64,000 nucleotides of DNA from Dallia pectoralis (GCA_029465975.1 CM055728.1:17312705-17376704); one strand, 5' to 3'; positions 12,530-27,300 are shown, counted from the stretch's first letter. Program-made: numbers and translations. Notes: generated from the sequence alone by a model not told the origin.

Positions 12530-13594
12530 TGACCATCACTATATGTCTGCTCAATGACAGACACACATCACCAGACCATCACTATATGTCTGCTCAATGA
12601 CAAACACACATCACCAGACCATCACTATATGTCTGCTCAATGACAGACACTCATCACCAGACCATCACTATATGTCTGCTCAATGACAAACACACATCAC
12701 CAGACCATCACTATTTGTCTGTTCAACGACAGACACACATCACCAGACCATCACTATATGTCTGCTCAACGACAGACACTCATCACCAGACCATCACTAT
12801 ATGTCTGCTCAACGACAGACACTCATCACCAGACCATCACTATATGTCTGCTCAATGACAGACACACATCACCAGACCATCACTATATGTCTGCTCAATG
12901 ACAAACACACATCACCAGACCATCACTATTTGTCTGTTCAACGACAGACACACATCACCAGACCATCACTATATGTCTGCTCAATGACAGACACACATCA
13001 CCAGACCATCACTATATGTCTGCTCAATGACAAACACACATCACCAGACCATCACTATTTGTCTGTTCAACGACAGACACTCATCACCAGACCATCACTA
13101 TATGTCTGCTCAACGACAGACACTCATCACCAGACCATCACCATATGTCTGCTCAATGACAGACACTCATCACCAGACCATCACTATTTGTCTGTTCAAC
13201 GACAGACACACATCACCAGACCATCACTATATGTCTGCTCAATGACAAACACACATCACCAGACCATCACTATTTGTCTGTTCAACGACAGACACACATC
13301 ACCAGACCATCACCATATGTCTGCTCAATGACAAACACACATCACCAGACCATCACTATTTGTCTGTTCAACGACAGACACACATCACCAGACCATCACC
13401 ATATGTCTGCTCAATGACAAACACACATCACCAGACCATCACTATTTGTCTGTTCAACGACAGACACTCATCACCAGACCATCACCATATGTCTGCTCAA
13501 TGACAGACATTCATCACCAGACCATCACCATATGTCTGCTCAATGACAGACATTCATCACCAGACCATCACCATATGTCTGCTCAACGACAGAC
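12530..13594. repeat. 43-bp minisatellite with higher-order structure, about 25 copies
   Basis: About 25 units of 43 bp (core ACCAGACCATCACTATATGT). Unit variants differ at four places: TATATG/TATTTG/CCATATG, CTGCTCAATG/CTGTTCAACG, ACAGAC/ACAAAC, and ACACATC/ACTCATC/ATTCATC. Units 8-13 repeat as a three-unit block (129 bp) and units 16-22 mostly as a two-unit block (86 bp). Because 43 is not a multiple of 3, the long frames across it rotate through all three readings and are not genes. Confidence 0.95.
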
Positions 13595-14953
13595 TCTGTA
13601 TGGTGTAGTTTATTGAATATAATGATAACAGTTTTGTCTGCTGTACTACTAAAAGTGCCATGAAGATGTGGCAATTTCCATCTTCTACTGCTGTCAATCA
13701 CTCTTATATTGTTTTTCAGTACTATTTCTCGCACTCTGTGCCCTGTTTTGCTTCCTTACTGGAAGTACCAGAGGTCCAGTCAGTAGGCGCCACCTCACGT
13801 CTTTCCGGTCTTGTCAGTGAACAATGTTTAGAGGGCTCTGTTATAAAATGTTGGCTGTGTGCCTCACTGAGTATCCATAGCAACAGATGTCTTTCTCTCG
13901 ATTTATCCTGAAATATATTTAGGAGCCATCCTGAGATTTCTACTGATGCCGGTAATATATTTGCCAGGCTACACAAGCACCTTGCTATAGCTAAACCATG
14001 TGTTGTGCCCGCAGATGTTAGTTTCTGTTCCATGAGAATCTTGGATCCAACTGTCTTCCGGCAGGGGGATAGATGGGAAAATTAAACAGCCACTTTGATT
14101 ATTGTTTCTTTCCAGCCATAATATGGTTTCCAAAAGGACGAGGGCACAGACAATGTGCACATTCTCTGGGTATTTAATGATTTGACTAGTGAAAACCACA
14201 CTACTATCATTATACCCTGTGCCAGGTTCAGTTCGTTCCCCCACTGGACAGCTGTTGTTTGGTACTGACATGGCATTGTGTTGCACTGTTATGTTATATA
14301 CGGAAGACTACTGTATTCAAGTTCTTATTTGCTCATCTAAAGCTATACCTGTGATTTGGCAAACATGACCCCATGATGTTCTACATGTCATAGTTGCGAT
14401 AAGTAGAACTTTTTCATAGAACTTGACACGTGCTCTCCCTGTCTCACAAATCCTAATACCAACTCCCACCCTCTTCCACAGAATCAGTCATACTTTCATA
14501 TATACACACACAAGGTTGACATTCAGTCATGGTAAGTCTTGTTAACCTGCTGTATTAAGCTCAATAAAGCAAACCTAATGGATCGTGTTTATTCGTTGTT
14601 CTGTACGCTGGGTGGCTAACCGCCAGTAGCAAACGTTTACCTGCGACGTTCCCAGAAACCACTTTCTGATTCCGTCCCAGATATTCAGGGGAAGGGCTCG
14701 ACAAAACATGCAACATGACATTTAGAAAATGTGTCACTGACTAACGGTAACTTTAATCAAGATGACATTTCTGATGATGGCTGTAATGTCTACCAAACAG
14801 TTGTCCATCAAAATATTTCAGTATGAGTCATCAGGCAAGTCACACTCAGGGAGTACAACTTAGGGAATTTAGTTGGTGGAAGTATTGGCTTCTGTTCTGT
14901 GACAACTGACTCCATCTTCCTTAGGTGTGATTGACAGCTTATCAGAAGTAAAG

Positions 14954-17900
14954 ATGGATGAGCTTCAGGATGTGCAGCTGACTGAGATCAAGCCCCTGCT
15001 CACAGATAAGGTGAGTGGACAGGAACACACACACACACTCCTATGCAAGAGCAGTGGTCTGGTCACTACTCTGCAGTACAGTGGTCTGGTCACTACTCTG
15101 CAGTACAGTGGTCTGGTCACTACTCTGCAGTACAGTGGTCTGGTCACTACTCTGCAGGACAGTGGTCTGCTCACTACTCTGCAGTACAGTGGTCTGCTCA
15201 CTACTCTGCAGTTGAGTGGTCTGGTAACTACTCTGCAGTTGAGTGGTCTGGTAACTACTCTGCAGTTGAGTGGTCTGGTAACTACTCTGCAGTTGAGTGG
15301 TCTGGTCACTACTCTGCAGTTGAGTGGTCTGGTCACTACTCTGCAGTTGAGTGGTCTGCTCACTACTCTGCAGTAGAGTGGTCTGGTCACTACTCTGCAG
15401 TACAGTGGTCTGGTCACTACTCTGCAGTACAGTGGTCTGGTCACTACTCTGCAGTACAGTGGTCTGGTCACTACTCTGCAGTACAGTGGTCTGGTCACTA
15501 CTCTGCAGGAAAGTTGGGCCTTTGGTTCCAGGGGTTTGATCACCAACTCATGGCAGTGGCCCTCTCTTCGAACATCCAGGCTAGCAGCTTATTTGAAGTT
15601 TTGGTTCAAGATCTTTAAACATTTAGTGTCAAAAAACACAGACACGCACAGACATTACAGTGTGACATCCAATCTGACCAGAACACACACACACACACTG
15701 GGATCAATCCTGTACTCCACTCTCACACACACTCCCTCCTAGTGCCAGCTGGGGCTCTGCATGTCCTTCAGAAGGCCTGGGAGCAGAATGAGAGTAGTAC
15801 TGAGGCACTATGAGGAGTGAGGACAGAAGGTCATTCCCATTAAATGTGCAGTTTACTTCCTACTTTACTTCCTACCTTCCGACTCACTCCATTGAAAGTT
15901 AATCAGGACACATGATTATGATTGAAGCCGTTTTGTTGTTTTCTTCTCTCTTCAGAACGGCAGAAACTTCCAGGATTTTGACTGTCAGGTGAGTCAAATG
16001 TCTCCCAGATTCCTGTGTGCCCGGCCTGTGTGCCCGGCCTGTGTGCCCGGCCTGTGTGCCCGGCCTGTGTTCCCTGTGACTTTCTGCTATGGAGATTGTA
16101 GCAGGACCGGGGTGTAACATTTCTGATTAACTATCCTCTCGTGTCCTCTGGGTTGGTGTTGTTGTAGGTTACTGCTGACAGACTGAGAGTGTGTGTGGAT
16201 GTGTGTCTAGTCGCTGAATCCTAACAACTCTTACTGTAGTGTAATTAAGGTAACCCAGCTGTCTTCAGGGGACTCTCATTCAGTTAATGACCCTGACTCC
16301 CACATAGTCGATCAGTACTATTACTGTTCCTTTATTAAAATGTTAGTGTCCCAGAGTGGGTATATAATATAGCACCATTTACTCTACAAGCTCTGTCTCA
16401 TCTTCTCCGTTTCACACAGACAGACCATGAAAATGAACAACCTTGCCATTCTCATCAAGGTAGTGTGAACCTGTTTAACGTGCCTAATAGAGCGTCCGGT
16501 TGTTCTGCCAGTCCTGGACCCTCTGCCCTCTGCTCCTGCCAGCTGAGAATAAGGATGTGGAGTCATGATATCAACATTTATGTTGTCCAATCTAATTATC
16601 CCCTCTAGTTCTTCATTAAACCAGCATATCAATAAGGGCTGGGTTTTAGCTGCAAATTACACTAATATAGGAGTCTGGCAGGTGACCACTGTGTTCTGGA
16701 TGAGAGGGTCTGGCAGGTGACCACTGTGTTCTGGATGAGAGGGTCTGGCAGGTGACCACTGTGTTCTGGATGAGAGGGTCTGGCAGGTGACCACTGTGTT
16801 CTGGATGAGAGGGTCTGGCAGGTGACCACTGTGTTCTGGATGAGGGGGTCTGGCAGGTGACCACTGTGTTCTGGAAAAGAGGGTCTGGCAGGTGACCACA
16901 GTGTTCTGGATGAGAGGGTCTGCTATAAGGCATGCCTGTGTCCTGGATGAGAGGTCTGGCAGGTGACCACATTGTTCTGGATGAGAGGGTCTGCTATAAG
17001 ACATGCCTGTGTTTTGGATGAGAGGGTCTGGCAGGTGACCACTGTGTTCTGGAAGAGAGGGTCTGCCGTGAGACATTTAGCAATGTTATGTTGTCTATTT
17101 CAAACGGATGTGGGGAATGTTTGGTTGAATTGGCTGCTTTTCAAATGTGTGGTCGTGATAACAGAGACATTTACAATGTTGTCATTTGTCACAATACATA
17201 CTGCATTATCAGAATACCAATACCAATTTTATTACACTGAAAATAATCTTGTGTTTGTATTATTTCTGTCAGTGGACTTGAAAGCACTGGTGGTGGTCTT
17301 CCAGAAGAGGGCATCATAAGCACATCAGCTAAACATAAGGCCGGGTAGCTTAGCTACAGAATGGCAAAACTATCGGTTAATGTAATGAGCTTTTGTTGAG
17401 AGGTGGACCCAACATTTGGTTGTTTTATCCATGTTTGAAAGGCTTTAAACATGGATTTTATTTTGTAAATGCTGCCTCAGACTTGACATGTGTAGCTGTT
17501 GTTTGGGAGTGATTGTTGTTTGTTTCTGTGGTTGTCCTACTAGTGTATGTGACTGCTGTGACTGCTGTGACTGCTGTGACTGCTGTGACTGCTGTGACTG
17601 CTCCGACTGCTGTGACTGCTCCGACTGCTGTGACTGCTGTGACTGCTGTGAGTGTTTGACTGCTCTGACTGCTGTGACTGCTCTGACTGCTGTGACTGCT
17701 CTGACTGCTGTGACTGCTCTGACTGCTCTGACTGCTCTGACTGCTCTGACTGCTCTGACTGCTCTGACTGCTCTGACTGCTCTGACTGCTGTGACTGCTG
17801 TGACTGCTGTGACTGCTGTGACTGCTGTGACTGCTGTGACTGCTCGGACTGCTCGGACTGCTTGACACCATCTGATCCACCACCACAGCCTTTACCTGGC

Positions 17901-20900
17901 CCATGTGTTTAACTGCTGTGCATCTGAGTACTATCACAAGTGCTTTTGACTGGCTGAGTAGTGCTGAATGCAGACGTTAATGTCATGTTGAAGATGTTTC
18001 CCCTGGAGCTTATTGGCCCATCCGGGGTTAGGGGCCGGGTCTTCACTACTGCCCACTGCTGTTGGGTTCTGCCCACTGCTGTTGGGTTCTGCCCACTGAT
18101 GTTGGGTTCTGCCCACTGATGTTGGGTTCTGCCCACTGAGAGACAGAGTTCATTTGAATGACTCCGTATTGGAGCCAAAGCTTCAGGTGTTGTCATCCCA
18201 TCTCAGGCATCACAGCCCGAGGAGAAATAAGGAAAGACAGATCAGCATGAAAACAGAAAACAAGCTTTCAACTCAACATGGTCAATATTAGTAAGTCTCT
18301 AAAAAGAGCCTTTTCCGTGCAGGTGAGAAGTTACTGTTTGTTGTGAAAATGTTTGTCACTAATGGGCGTCAGGACGACACACAAGCTCAACAAGTTGGCA
18401 GTTGGTTAGCTGAGCACGGTAGTTGTTGTAGAAACCATACCCACAGACCTCTGCAAACACCTGCGTTCAGACTTTACCACCATCTGTAGCGGCGGGGACC
18501 CAGTTTACATGGGCGTGGATGTTTCGGGGGAACCCTCGTTTGCAGGGATCCCCTCTACCACGCACAGAAATCCCACCATGAGGCAGGTGTTTCCTGTCAA
18601 GAGGTATGCTCCGAGATAGACGTTGTTCAAAGATCCACGTTTATATCTCCACTTTAGATGCTGTCTAAATGTCAGTGGTACATGTCTGGTCTACTGGTCT
18701 ACCCAGCTGTACACTGCTCGGGGTTACCTCCTAGCTCTTATACTTCCAGGTCATGTAGCTAGTACATACCAAGTCGTTACCTGTGTTTAAAGGTGTTTCA
18801 ATCTATTGTAATTGCTGGTGTAATAACATTATTGGCTAACATTAGGAAATCACAGTGACTTCCATTGGTTTTGGATGAGTCAAGGATTGCGATGTGTCCT
18901 CTGATGCACATTGCTAGCTCAAGTATCTTCCCAGAACCTACACATTCTGCTTACTAACATCCTATGCATACATCTTGGACACTCCTAGCCAATTTGCCCT
19001 GCCCTCTGGGGTACCTATGCAATATAGGTAGGTACCCTTGGCAGCAAAGATACGGTGGGCACTGCTAGGCAGTGACCTAGCCTGGTTAACATCATCCTAA
19101 CCCCAACAGGATCTTATTGGGTTCTCAGCAGATTAACCCCAACTGGACAGGATCTTATTGGGTTCTCAGCAGATTAACCCCAACTGGACAGGATCTTATT
19201 GGGTTCTCAGCAGATTAACCCCAACAGGACAGGATCTTATTGGGTTCTCAGCAGATTAACCCCAACTGGACAGGATCTTATTGGGTTCTCAGCAGATTAA
19301 CCCCAACTGGACAGGATCTTATTGGGTTCTCAGCAGATTAACCCCAACTGGACAGGATCTTATTGGGTTCTCAGCAGATTAACCCCAACTGGACAGGATC
19401 TTATTGGGTTCTCAGCAGATTAACCCCAACTGGACAGGATCTTATTGGGTTCTCAGCAGATTAACCCCAACTGGACAGGATCTTATTGGGTTCTCAGCAG
19501 ATTAACCCCAACTGGACAGGATCTTATTGGGTTCTCAGCAGATTAACCCCAACTGGACAGGATCTTATTGGGTTCTCAGCAGATTAACCCCAACTGGACA
19601 GGATCTTATTGGGTTCTCAGCAGATTAACCCCAACTGGACAGGATCTTATTGGGTTCTCAGCAGATTAACCCCAACTGGACAGGATCTTATTGGGTTCTC
19701 AGCAGATTAACCCCAACTGGACAGGATCTTATTGGGTTCTCAGCAGATTAACCTCAAAAGGACAGGATCTTATTGGGTTCTCAGCAGATTAACCTATGGC
19801 AGGCATGAATGGCCCTAGCAGCCAGCGATCCTAATGTTGGGCCAAGTCATCAGCAAATGCACTGACCCAGTTTGGCATGTGGTTTTGGGCTGTTTTCCCA
19901 GACCCGAATCAGTCCTAATCCTATCCTCCAAATCCATTGGGTACTGGTGCTGGCAGAGCTATTTCCTTCGCAGGCATGGGTTATTCTATGTGTTTCTTGT
20001 CTCTATGCTGCCCAGCAAACCAGTAACATTGCCAGAAACTAATCTAGTGTTTTATATTTCATTAGGATGGTTACATTCCAACAACATTTATAACTTTTAC
20101 GTTTTTAAGAAAGAGTATCTTTAGAATTGTTTTCAATGTGATGCGCTGGTATCATTGCATTAACTCTTGTACCACAACATCCACCACAGAAATATGTGGG
20201 AACATTTTTGATTAGGTTTACAGATGAATGAATTATAGAATGTACCAGAACGTTTGCCTCAGTATAATGTGTGGGCATTGTTCACATTGTATAATCATTA
20301 CTCTCTGGGCAGTTTGTAGTACGTTAATATTTGCAGTGGTCCAAAACCATTCACCAAAACAATTTTGGTTTGCTGGGTAAAGTGTAAATCATGGGAGAGG
20401 ATAGTGAAAATATATCATCATCATCATCACCCAGAGCCTGTGGCTAAATTATAGCTTATTCATGTAAATTGGCCCTGAAATTGACTGCTGTTACAATGCA
20501 TAATGACCTGATTAGAGACAGCAGAGAGCTAATTCCACCATTTTAATGAATGCCTTATGTTGTACACTATGTGCGGTTGCAGTACTGTGTTGCAGCTTTT
20601 GCTGAAACACACCAACATTTAAAATGTGGTATATATGAACAGCAGGCCATAAACACTACTGGTTCTGCTGGCTGGACAATGCTGTACAGAAACGTATTAA
20701 ACATGGCAGAAGTGAGACAGGGTCTCAGAGAGTTGGCAGGCTGGGCCTGGCTGAGAAAGCCACATAGTCGTCTTAACATCCCAAATCTGCAGGTAATCCC
20801 TCCATTCATGGTAAGATAATCCTCCCACGGTCTCTGTTAGTGGTCAGCAGGCTGCAGGCAGATTGAGGATTAAACCCAGCCACCGGCTCCTTCATAAACA

Positions 20901-23900
20901 ACAAGTGTGCGCGCTGAAGAGTTGATCACAAACTCATTCCTATTTAAGTACCAAATTGGAATCAATTGGCCAGCTTTGTAATGTAAATAAACCGGTGGTT
21001 TTAATGGCATCTACTTTCACTTGTATGAAATATTTTTGGACAAGAAACGTTTTTAAATCTTTAGTTTTTGCCGTACAGGCAGTAGGCTGGACTCCAAATC
21101 CGGGGGACGGAGGTATAGCCGACGCGTCCCAGACCGCTACCTTATGGTTTAGACGTGTCTTCTGGGTCAGCCAATGAGCAGGTAGTTTATTATACAGAGT
21201 TCTTCCGGGTCAGCCAATGAGCAGGTGGTTTATTACACAGAGCTCTTCCTCTGACAAACAGTGGTAATGTGAGTTAGCCTCTCCCCCTTCTACCACCTGA
21301 CCCTCTAAATCCACTTCAGAAAGCTACTGAGCGTCCAGACGGCCGCGAGAGCTTTGTGCTTACCCAGCGAGAAACGCACACCTCCTCCCTCTTTCTTTCT
21401 CCACACCTCCTCCACGTCTCTCTCTCTCTCCCTCACATTCTCACTCCCTAGCCTAGCTCCCTCGCTCCTTCACTCTCCCTCCTTCTTTTCCCTCTCCCTC
21501 ACACATATTCTCCTTAGGTGGGACCAGCTGCGTATATATCCAAACATTAGTTGTCGCTCCTTGTGGGCTCTCGGTTCTGTTGCTGCCCCCTCTTGCAGCC
21601 TCCGCTCTGTTTCCAGCAGCATCAGCACCACCAGTAACAGCGCCCCTCTGCATTCAGCACGGGGACAGGCGGCACTGCTTTACTCTGCTTTGTCTGGCTG
21701 ACAAAATGACAGCCGTTCTGGACCTCAATCAGATTTCCTGTTCGACCAGTGTTGTGGTGGTGAGTGGGACTCGTCTGTTAGCGTATCTGGGTTGGCGTTA
21801 ATGTTGACACACCAGTCACTCAGTGGTCTTTCTGTTGATTGTACTGACTGTTAATGCAAGCTGTCAGGGGTGTGTGTCTGCGTGTCTGCGTGTGTGTGTG
21901 TGTTCTCACTGGCATGTGAAGGTGTGTTCGACGCTGAGGAGATGTGGGCGGCGTACGACTGAGGAAGAGAACAACCTGCTGCACATATTTCTGCTAGTTA
22001 GTGTGACTGTATGTGACTCTGTCAGGATTATTTGCCGTTAACATTGTAAACATATCACATTTATGGTAATAATCATTTGTATTGAGTCCCTAGCTCACAT
22101 TGTGTTTGGCTAGTTATTTCCTCGTGGTGATGCCGGTTCAACGGGAGGATGTTGAGTGTTGTCAGTGTATCATTACGGGGAGGAAGAGCGATGTTAATAG
22201 GTGTGTAATCTGGTAAGGCCTGTAATTATGTGTCCATGTGGAGCTCATGACAGAGATGGGAATTGTGACCACCACACAGGGTCCCTGCCATAGGTTACTC
22301 TAGTCAGTACTGGTGCTTTGGGGATTGGCCAGGGAAAGTCCTACATTCCACCAGCTCGAACTAGGAGCTTTATTTCTGTTTAAATGGAGGAGGGAAGGGT
22401 CAGGAGGGGAGGGTCAGGCACGAAATAGGGGAGGGTCAGGCACGAAATAGGGGAGGGTCAGGCACGAAATAGGGGAGGGTCAGGCACGAAATAGGGGAGG
22501 GTCAGGCACGAAATAGGGGAGGGTCAGGCACGAAATAGGGGAGGGTCAGGCACGAAATAGGGGAGGGTCAGGCACGAAATAGGGGGAGGGTCAGGCATGA
22601 AATAGGGGAGGGTCAGGCACGAAAAGGGGAGGGTCAGGCACGAAATAGGGGAGGGTCAGGCACGAAATAGGGGAGGGTCAGGCACGACATAGGGGAGGGT
22701 CAGGCACGAAATAGGGGAGGGTCAGGCACGAAATAGGGGAGGGTTAGGCACGAAATAGGGGAGTGTCAGGCACGACATAGGGGAGAGTCAGGCACGAAAT
22801 AGGGGAGGGTCTGGCCAGGATGAGGGAACGTAAGTCCTGAATCAGGGAAGGCTGGTGCTCCAGTCCAATAAATGTATCACAGGCAAAAACCAGACTCATC
22901 CCAAACAATGGTCTCTCACTCCTGTAACAGGCTTCTGGGGGTGTGGCCTAATGCTGGATCAGAACCCCTGAACTCTGGTCCTGCTGAAATGTTGTTGAGC
23001 TTTAGATTTTGTACAGAATGACACGGCAAAACATCACCAGCCTAATGTTCATTATTATATGAAACTGTGGTCTGGGTTGTTGTCGTGGTAACCAGAAGGG
23101 CTCGGCTTTAACTATGAAGTGGCTTCTCTGGTTGGTTTCCTCTGGGGGAGGCTATAGATACAAATATACCATACTGAGTATATTTATATTCATTTGCTAA
23201 GTAAATGTATTCAGGCCTACAGTGTCTTCTAATTGGCTTGATTAAGACTCGGCAGCAGCAGCAGCCCAGTGGTCTGACATCACCACAGCCTGCAACCCTC
23301 CCTGTTCTTCAGTGTTAACTGGACAGATAGCTGCACAGCACCCTTAACCTTGGGCCAAGAACACGCAAACAACAGGCTGAACGGCCTTGTCCTCTGTTTA
23401 ATGAGTTAGTGGGCCTGTTGCTACTTTGTTTTGGCTTGTCTGTGTCACTGGTCATGGCCATATTGGACCTAGAATCTATTCCAGGTCTGTATTGAGAGTA
23501 AAATCAGTATTGCATTTAGTCTTTCTCCTACTTTCTTATCCGGTGGATAGAGGCTAGTTGTTGCCCTGACAACTCCGCTGATCAGTGCCTGGTCCTGTTC
23601 ATCATATAGGTCCAAACGGGTCTCTATATGAGGGTCCAGACTGTGTCTACTGACACCAAGCCTCCATCTGGAACAACCTTTCACACAACCAAGCCTTTCA
23701 ACCGTCTCTTCTATTTTTACTCTTCTGCACCTAGATACTGCAGAGGTTTGAGGTTTCCAGGTGCCAGCTGGGGAAGAGAAGCAGACAATGATTTCCAACC
23801 ATTTGAGTCAGGGTTTTAGTGCATTCACATTAGTTTTCTTTTCATTTTCCTGAGTTTACTCGTTATTACATTGATGCTTTTTGTTCAACCTGTTTTGAAT

Positions 23901-24335
23901 CTCCTCAATGCAACTGTACCTGGTGACGGGGCCTGTCCATTTTGTTGTTGTTTTTGAGGTTGTTATGTGATTGTCACTTTCCCCCTGTTTCTTCTGTAAC
24001 GTAATCAGCCTTCAGTAAGACGTCTGTGGTTTTCATCTGTGACGGCAGCTGAAACCTGAAATAGACGCACGCGTTTAACGCTCCTCTATTTGTGTCTCTG
24101 CTTCTGTCTTTCTGTATTGAATTGTAAAAAGGCACCACACCATGTTGCTACCAAACAACACATCCCTCATACCCAGGTTCACTGAAGACAACTGGTTCAC
24201 CTACTTTATATATTCCCTGCTGTAATATGCATTATTTTTTCACATTAATATGTATCTTCACTTGCCTTTCAATGTGGATTACCTGGTGTTGAAAACCGCA
24301 TGTGTGTGCGTGTGTGTGTGTGCGTGCGTGCGTGC

Positions 24336-24371
<36 letters not shown>

Positions 24372-27300
24372 GTAGTGATCTCTTAATGAGGATATAGAAG
24401 CAGGCCGGAGGGGGTTGGCTCAACATATTTCCATCCTAACATAAATAAATTAGATGCATTTTAGCATGCAGAATATCTATGTGAAATACTGACCATTTAC
24501 ATTATTTTTCTGGTTTGTTATTCAATGTTTTTATAAAAACGTATTTGTTTCTGTATCGCAAAAATGGGCCATAAGGCATACTTTCAAAGCTATGAACTAC
24601 TAAGCTATAATCAATCAATTCATCATTCTAAAATCAAATTAAAATGCATTTTAAAAGGCCTTTTTAATATCATCATTTGTCACATGCTTATACACATAAC
24701 TATCTCAAATCCCTGAAGAGCAAAGCAAAAATAAGAAAGTGGATTAGGAGAACTCCCTAGTTAAGGCAAAACCTAAAGGAAAGGTCCAGCTGTCAATACA
24801 GATACGATATCATTCTCATTTCTGATTGGCTATATGGCCCAATGTTTATATTATTCTCTCTGTCTGGCTGGGCACAATGGTTAAATAGCTTAATGATAGT
24901 TATATACGTAATTTTTTCTGCCCTAAACTAGGATGAATATTTGAGGAATAACACAGACCCTCAAATTGCGGCCCTTTGCGTCTTGACCTGATTTGATCAT
25001 TTGCCGAAATAAACTCACTAAATATTACATTTAACAAGCTATGTGGACCTCATGCCAGAAAAATAACTTAACCTTCAGGCACTCAAGATGGTTGTAATGA
25101 AGTTTACTAAACATCATTAGAACTGTGATTGGAACCAGGTCCCATGGTCAGATGGATGAGATGGTCTCCTGGGAAGATTCCTGGGAAGTCTGAACGCTTG
25201 TTGGCATGGAGGTCACATTTAATTGTATTTATGAGTAAGAAAATTACTCCAAGATTCAACATACTTCTGCAGTTCTTTAATTTTGATCCTGGGAAAGATA
25301 TGTTTTGAACGATCCAGGTCACTTGGTGTAGCAAGCAAGCAAGATTATTTATATAGCACAAGTCATACATAGAAGCAATTCAATGTGCTTTAAAAAGGAG
25401 AATAATAATAAAATACATGCATTTTATATTCATAGCAACCTGTTTACTGGCATCAAGTACATTTAAAACATTACCTTGGGGCAAGAAGTTCCTTATCCAG
25501 GAACAGCATCAGTCAACCTATTTTTCTAATTAGCTTGTAGTATAGATGACAATTAGTTTGATGTCTTGCTGTTGCCAAAAAATTCAACAATATTTAATTT
25601 GTGTTCCCTTGCCTTCCTCTTGCATGACGTTGGAAGTCATAAAACCTATATTAATAGGATGATACTTCAATGTTAATGCCAGAAAAATAATTTACATTTT
25701 TTATTTCTTAAATATTTGGAGTATGTGATCGATCAAGGTCATGAACAACAATGACATGTAGCCTTTTATTTTATCAAGGATGATTTTTTACATAAGATAA
25801 AAATTAACTACATAATACCTAATGTACATTTTGATACCACAGCTTAAAACATTTAATACCACAATGGTCTATTTATTTTAGAAGTAACAATTGCCAAAAC
25901 CCAAATTAACATGATTTATTTTTAAGGAATGTACAAAAATGCCTAAAATCAACAAAGTTACTCCATGGATGAATAAATTATGAAGAAGTTCCATCTTCCA
26001 ATCTGCAGCTTTAGAGGCTTAACCTCAACTCTAATTTGTCCTGACCCCGACTCTATGCTGTTGTCCTGACCCCGACTCTATGCTGTTGTCCTGACCCCGA
26101 CTCTATGCTGTTGTCCTGACCCCGACTCTAAGCTGTCCAGGTCCTGACTCTAATCGGTCCTGACCCCGACTCCAGGTCCTGACTCTAATCGGTCCTGACC
26201 CCGACTCCAGGTCCTGACTCTAATCGGTCCTGACCCCGACTCCAGGTCCTGACTCTAAGCGGTCCTGACCCCGACTCCAGGTCCTGACTCTAATCGGTCC
26301 TGACCCCGACTCCAGGTCCTGACTCTAAGCGGTCCTGACCCCGACTCCAGGTCCTGACTCTAAGCGGTCCTGACTCACACCGCTGCCCCGTGTTTTCCAG
26401 GAGCATGACATTGAGACCCCTCATGGTGTTCTGCATGTGACCATGAGAGGCACCCCTAAGGGCAGCAGACCGGTCATCCTTACCTACCATGACATTGGAC
26501 TCAACCGTAAGTACATCCACACACATCCGTCAGTCTGTTGTCATGTGGGAACAAGTGGATTAGCTGAGAAGATTGCAGTCACATTCTTGGCCTCCTCCAT
26601 TGAATAGTGACACGCACTGTTCCGTGTCTGTCGTCCGTGTCTGTCGTTCCCCCGCAGATAAATCTTGCTTCAACACCCTATTTAACTTCGAGGACATGCA
26701 GGAGATCACGTCCCACTTTGCCGTGGTCCATGTGGACGGCCCTGGACAGCAGGAGGGGGCTCCCCCGTTCCCCGCCGGGTAAGAAACCAGTTCAGTCATT
26801 ATGCTCACCAGCATTATAACATAGGTCATAGGTCACTAATTGTGACTGTCATCAGAATGTAAGGTCATCATTCCGCCCTCCTCACTGTTACTGTCTGTGT
26901 TAAACTACAACCACATTACACCCCCAGAATGTATCGTCAGTGTCGTAACCACTGACAACCACCAGTAAACTACTTGTCGTATTGGTTTGAATGACATGCC
27001 TTGTCCAATCCATTCCTGTCTACCATTTCTATAATCGTTTAGCATTATACATTTCCTCCACTGTGGATCAGATTAGATTCAACGTTATTGTCATTGGACA
27101 GTACATGTACAGTACAACGAAATGCAGTTTGCATCCAACCAGAAGTGCAAAAGAGCAGTGCAAAAAGATATGGAGTACAGCGTACGGAGTATCCAATATA
27201 TTGAGTATCCAATTGACATGGATAAGTAAATGTGCTGGTATTCAGTTCAACAATGTAGCAAATTGCAAATGTGCAGAGGGCAACACCAGCGTAGAACATC

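Noticed and set aside
12530..13594. Possible CRISPR array
   Set aside because: The repeats are directly contiguous with no unique spacers, the setting is a vertebrate intergenic region, and no cas genes are present. The same applies to all other arrays here.
14482..14531. Untranslated ndrg3 exon between CTTCCACAG and GTAAGT
   Set aside because: The splice signals are plausible, but there is no other support. Such pairs occur by chance in a 15-kb upstream region.
17458..17937. Ser/His/Gln-rich and Cys/Asp-rich proteins
   Set aside because: These are translations of the 9-bp repeat in an ndrg3 intron and are open on both strands for trivial reasons.
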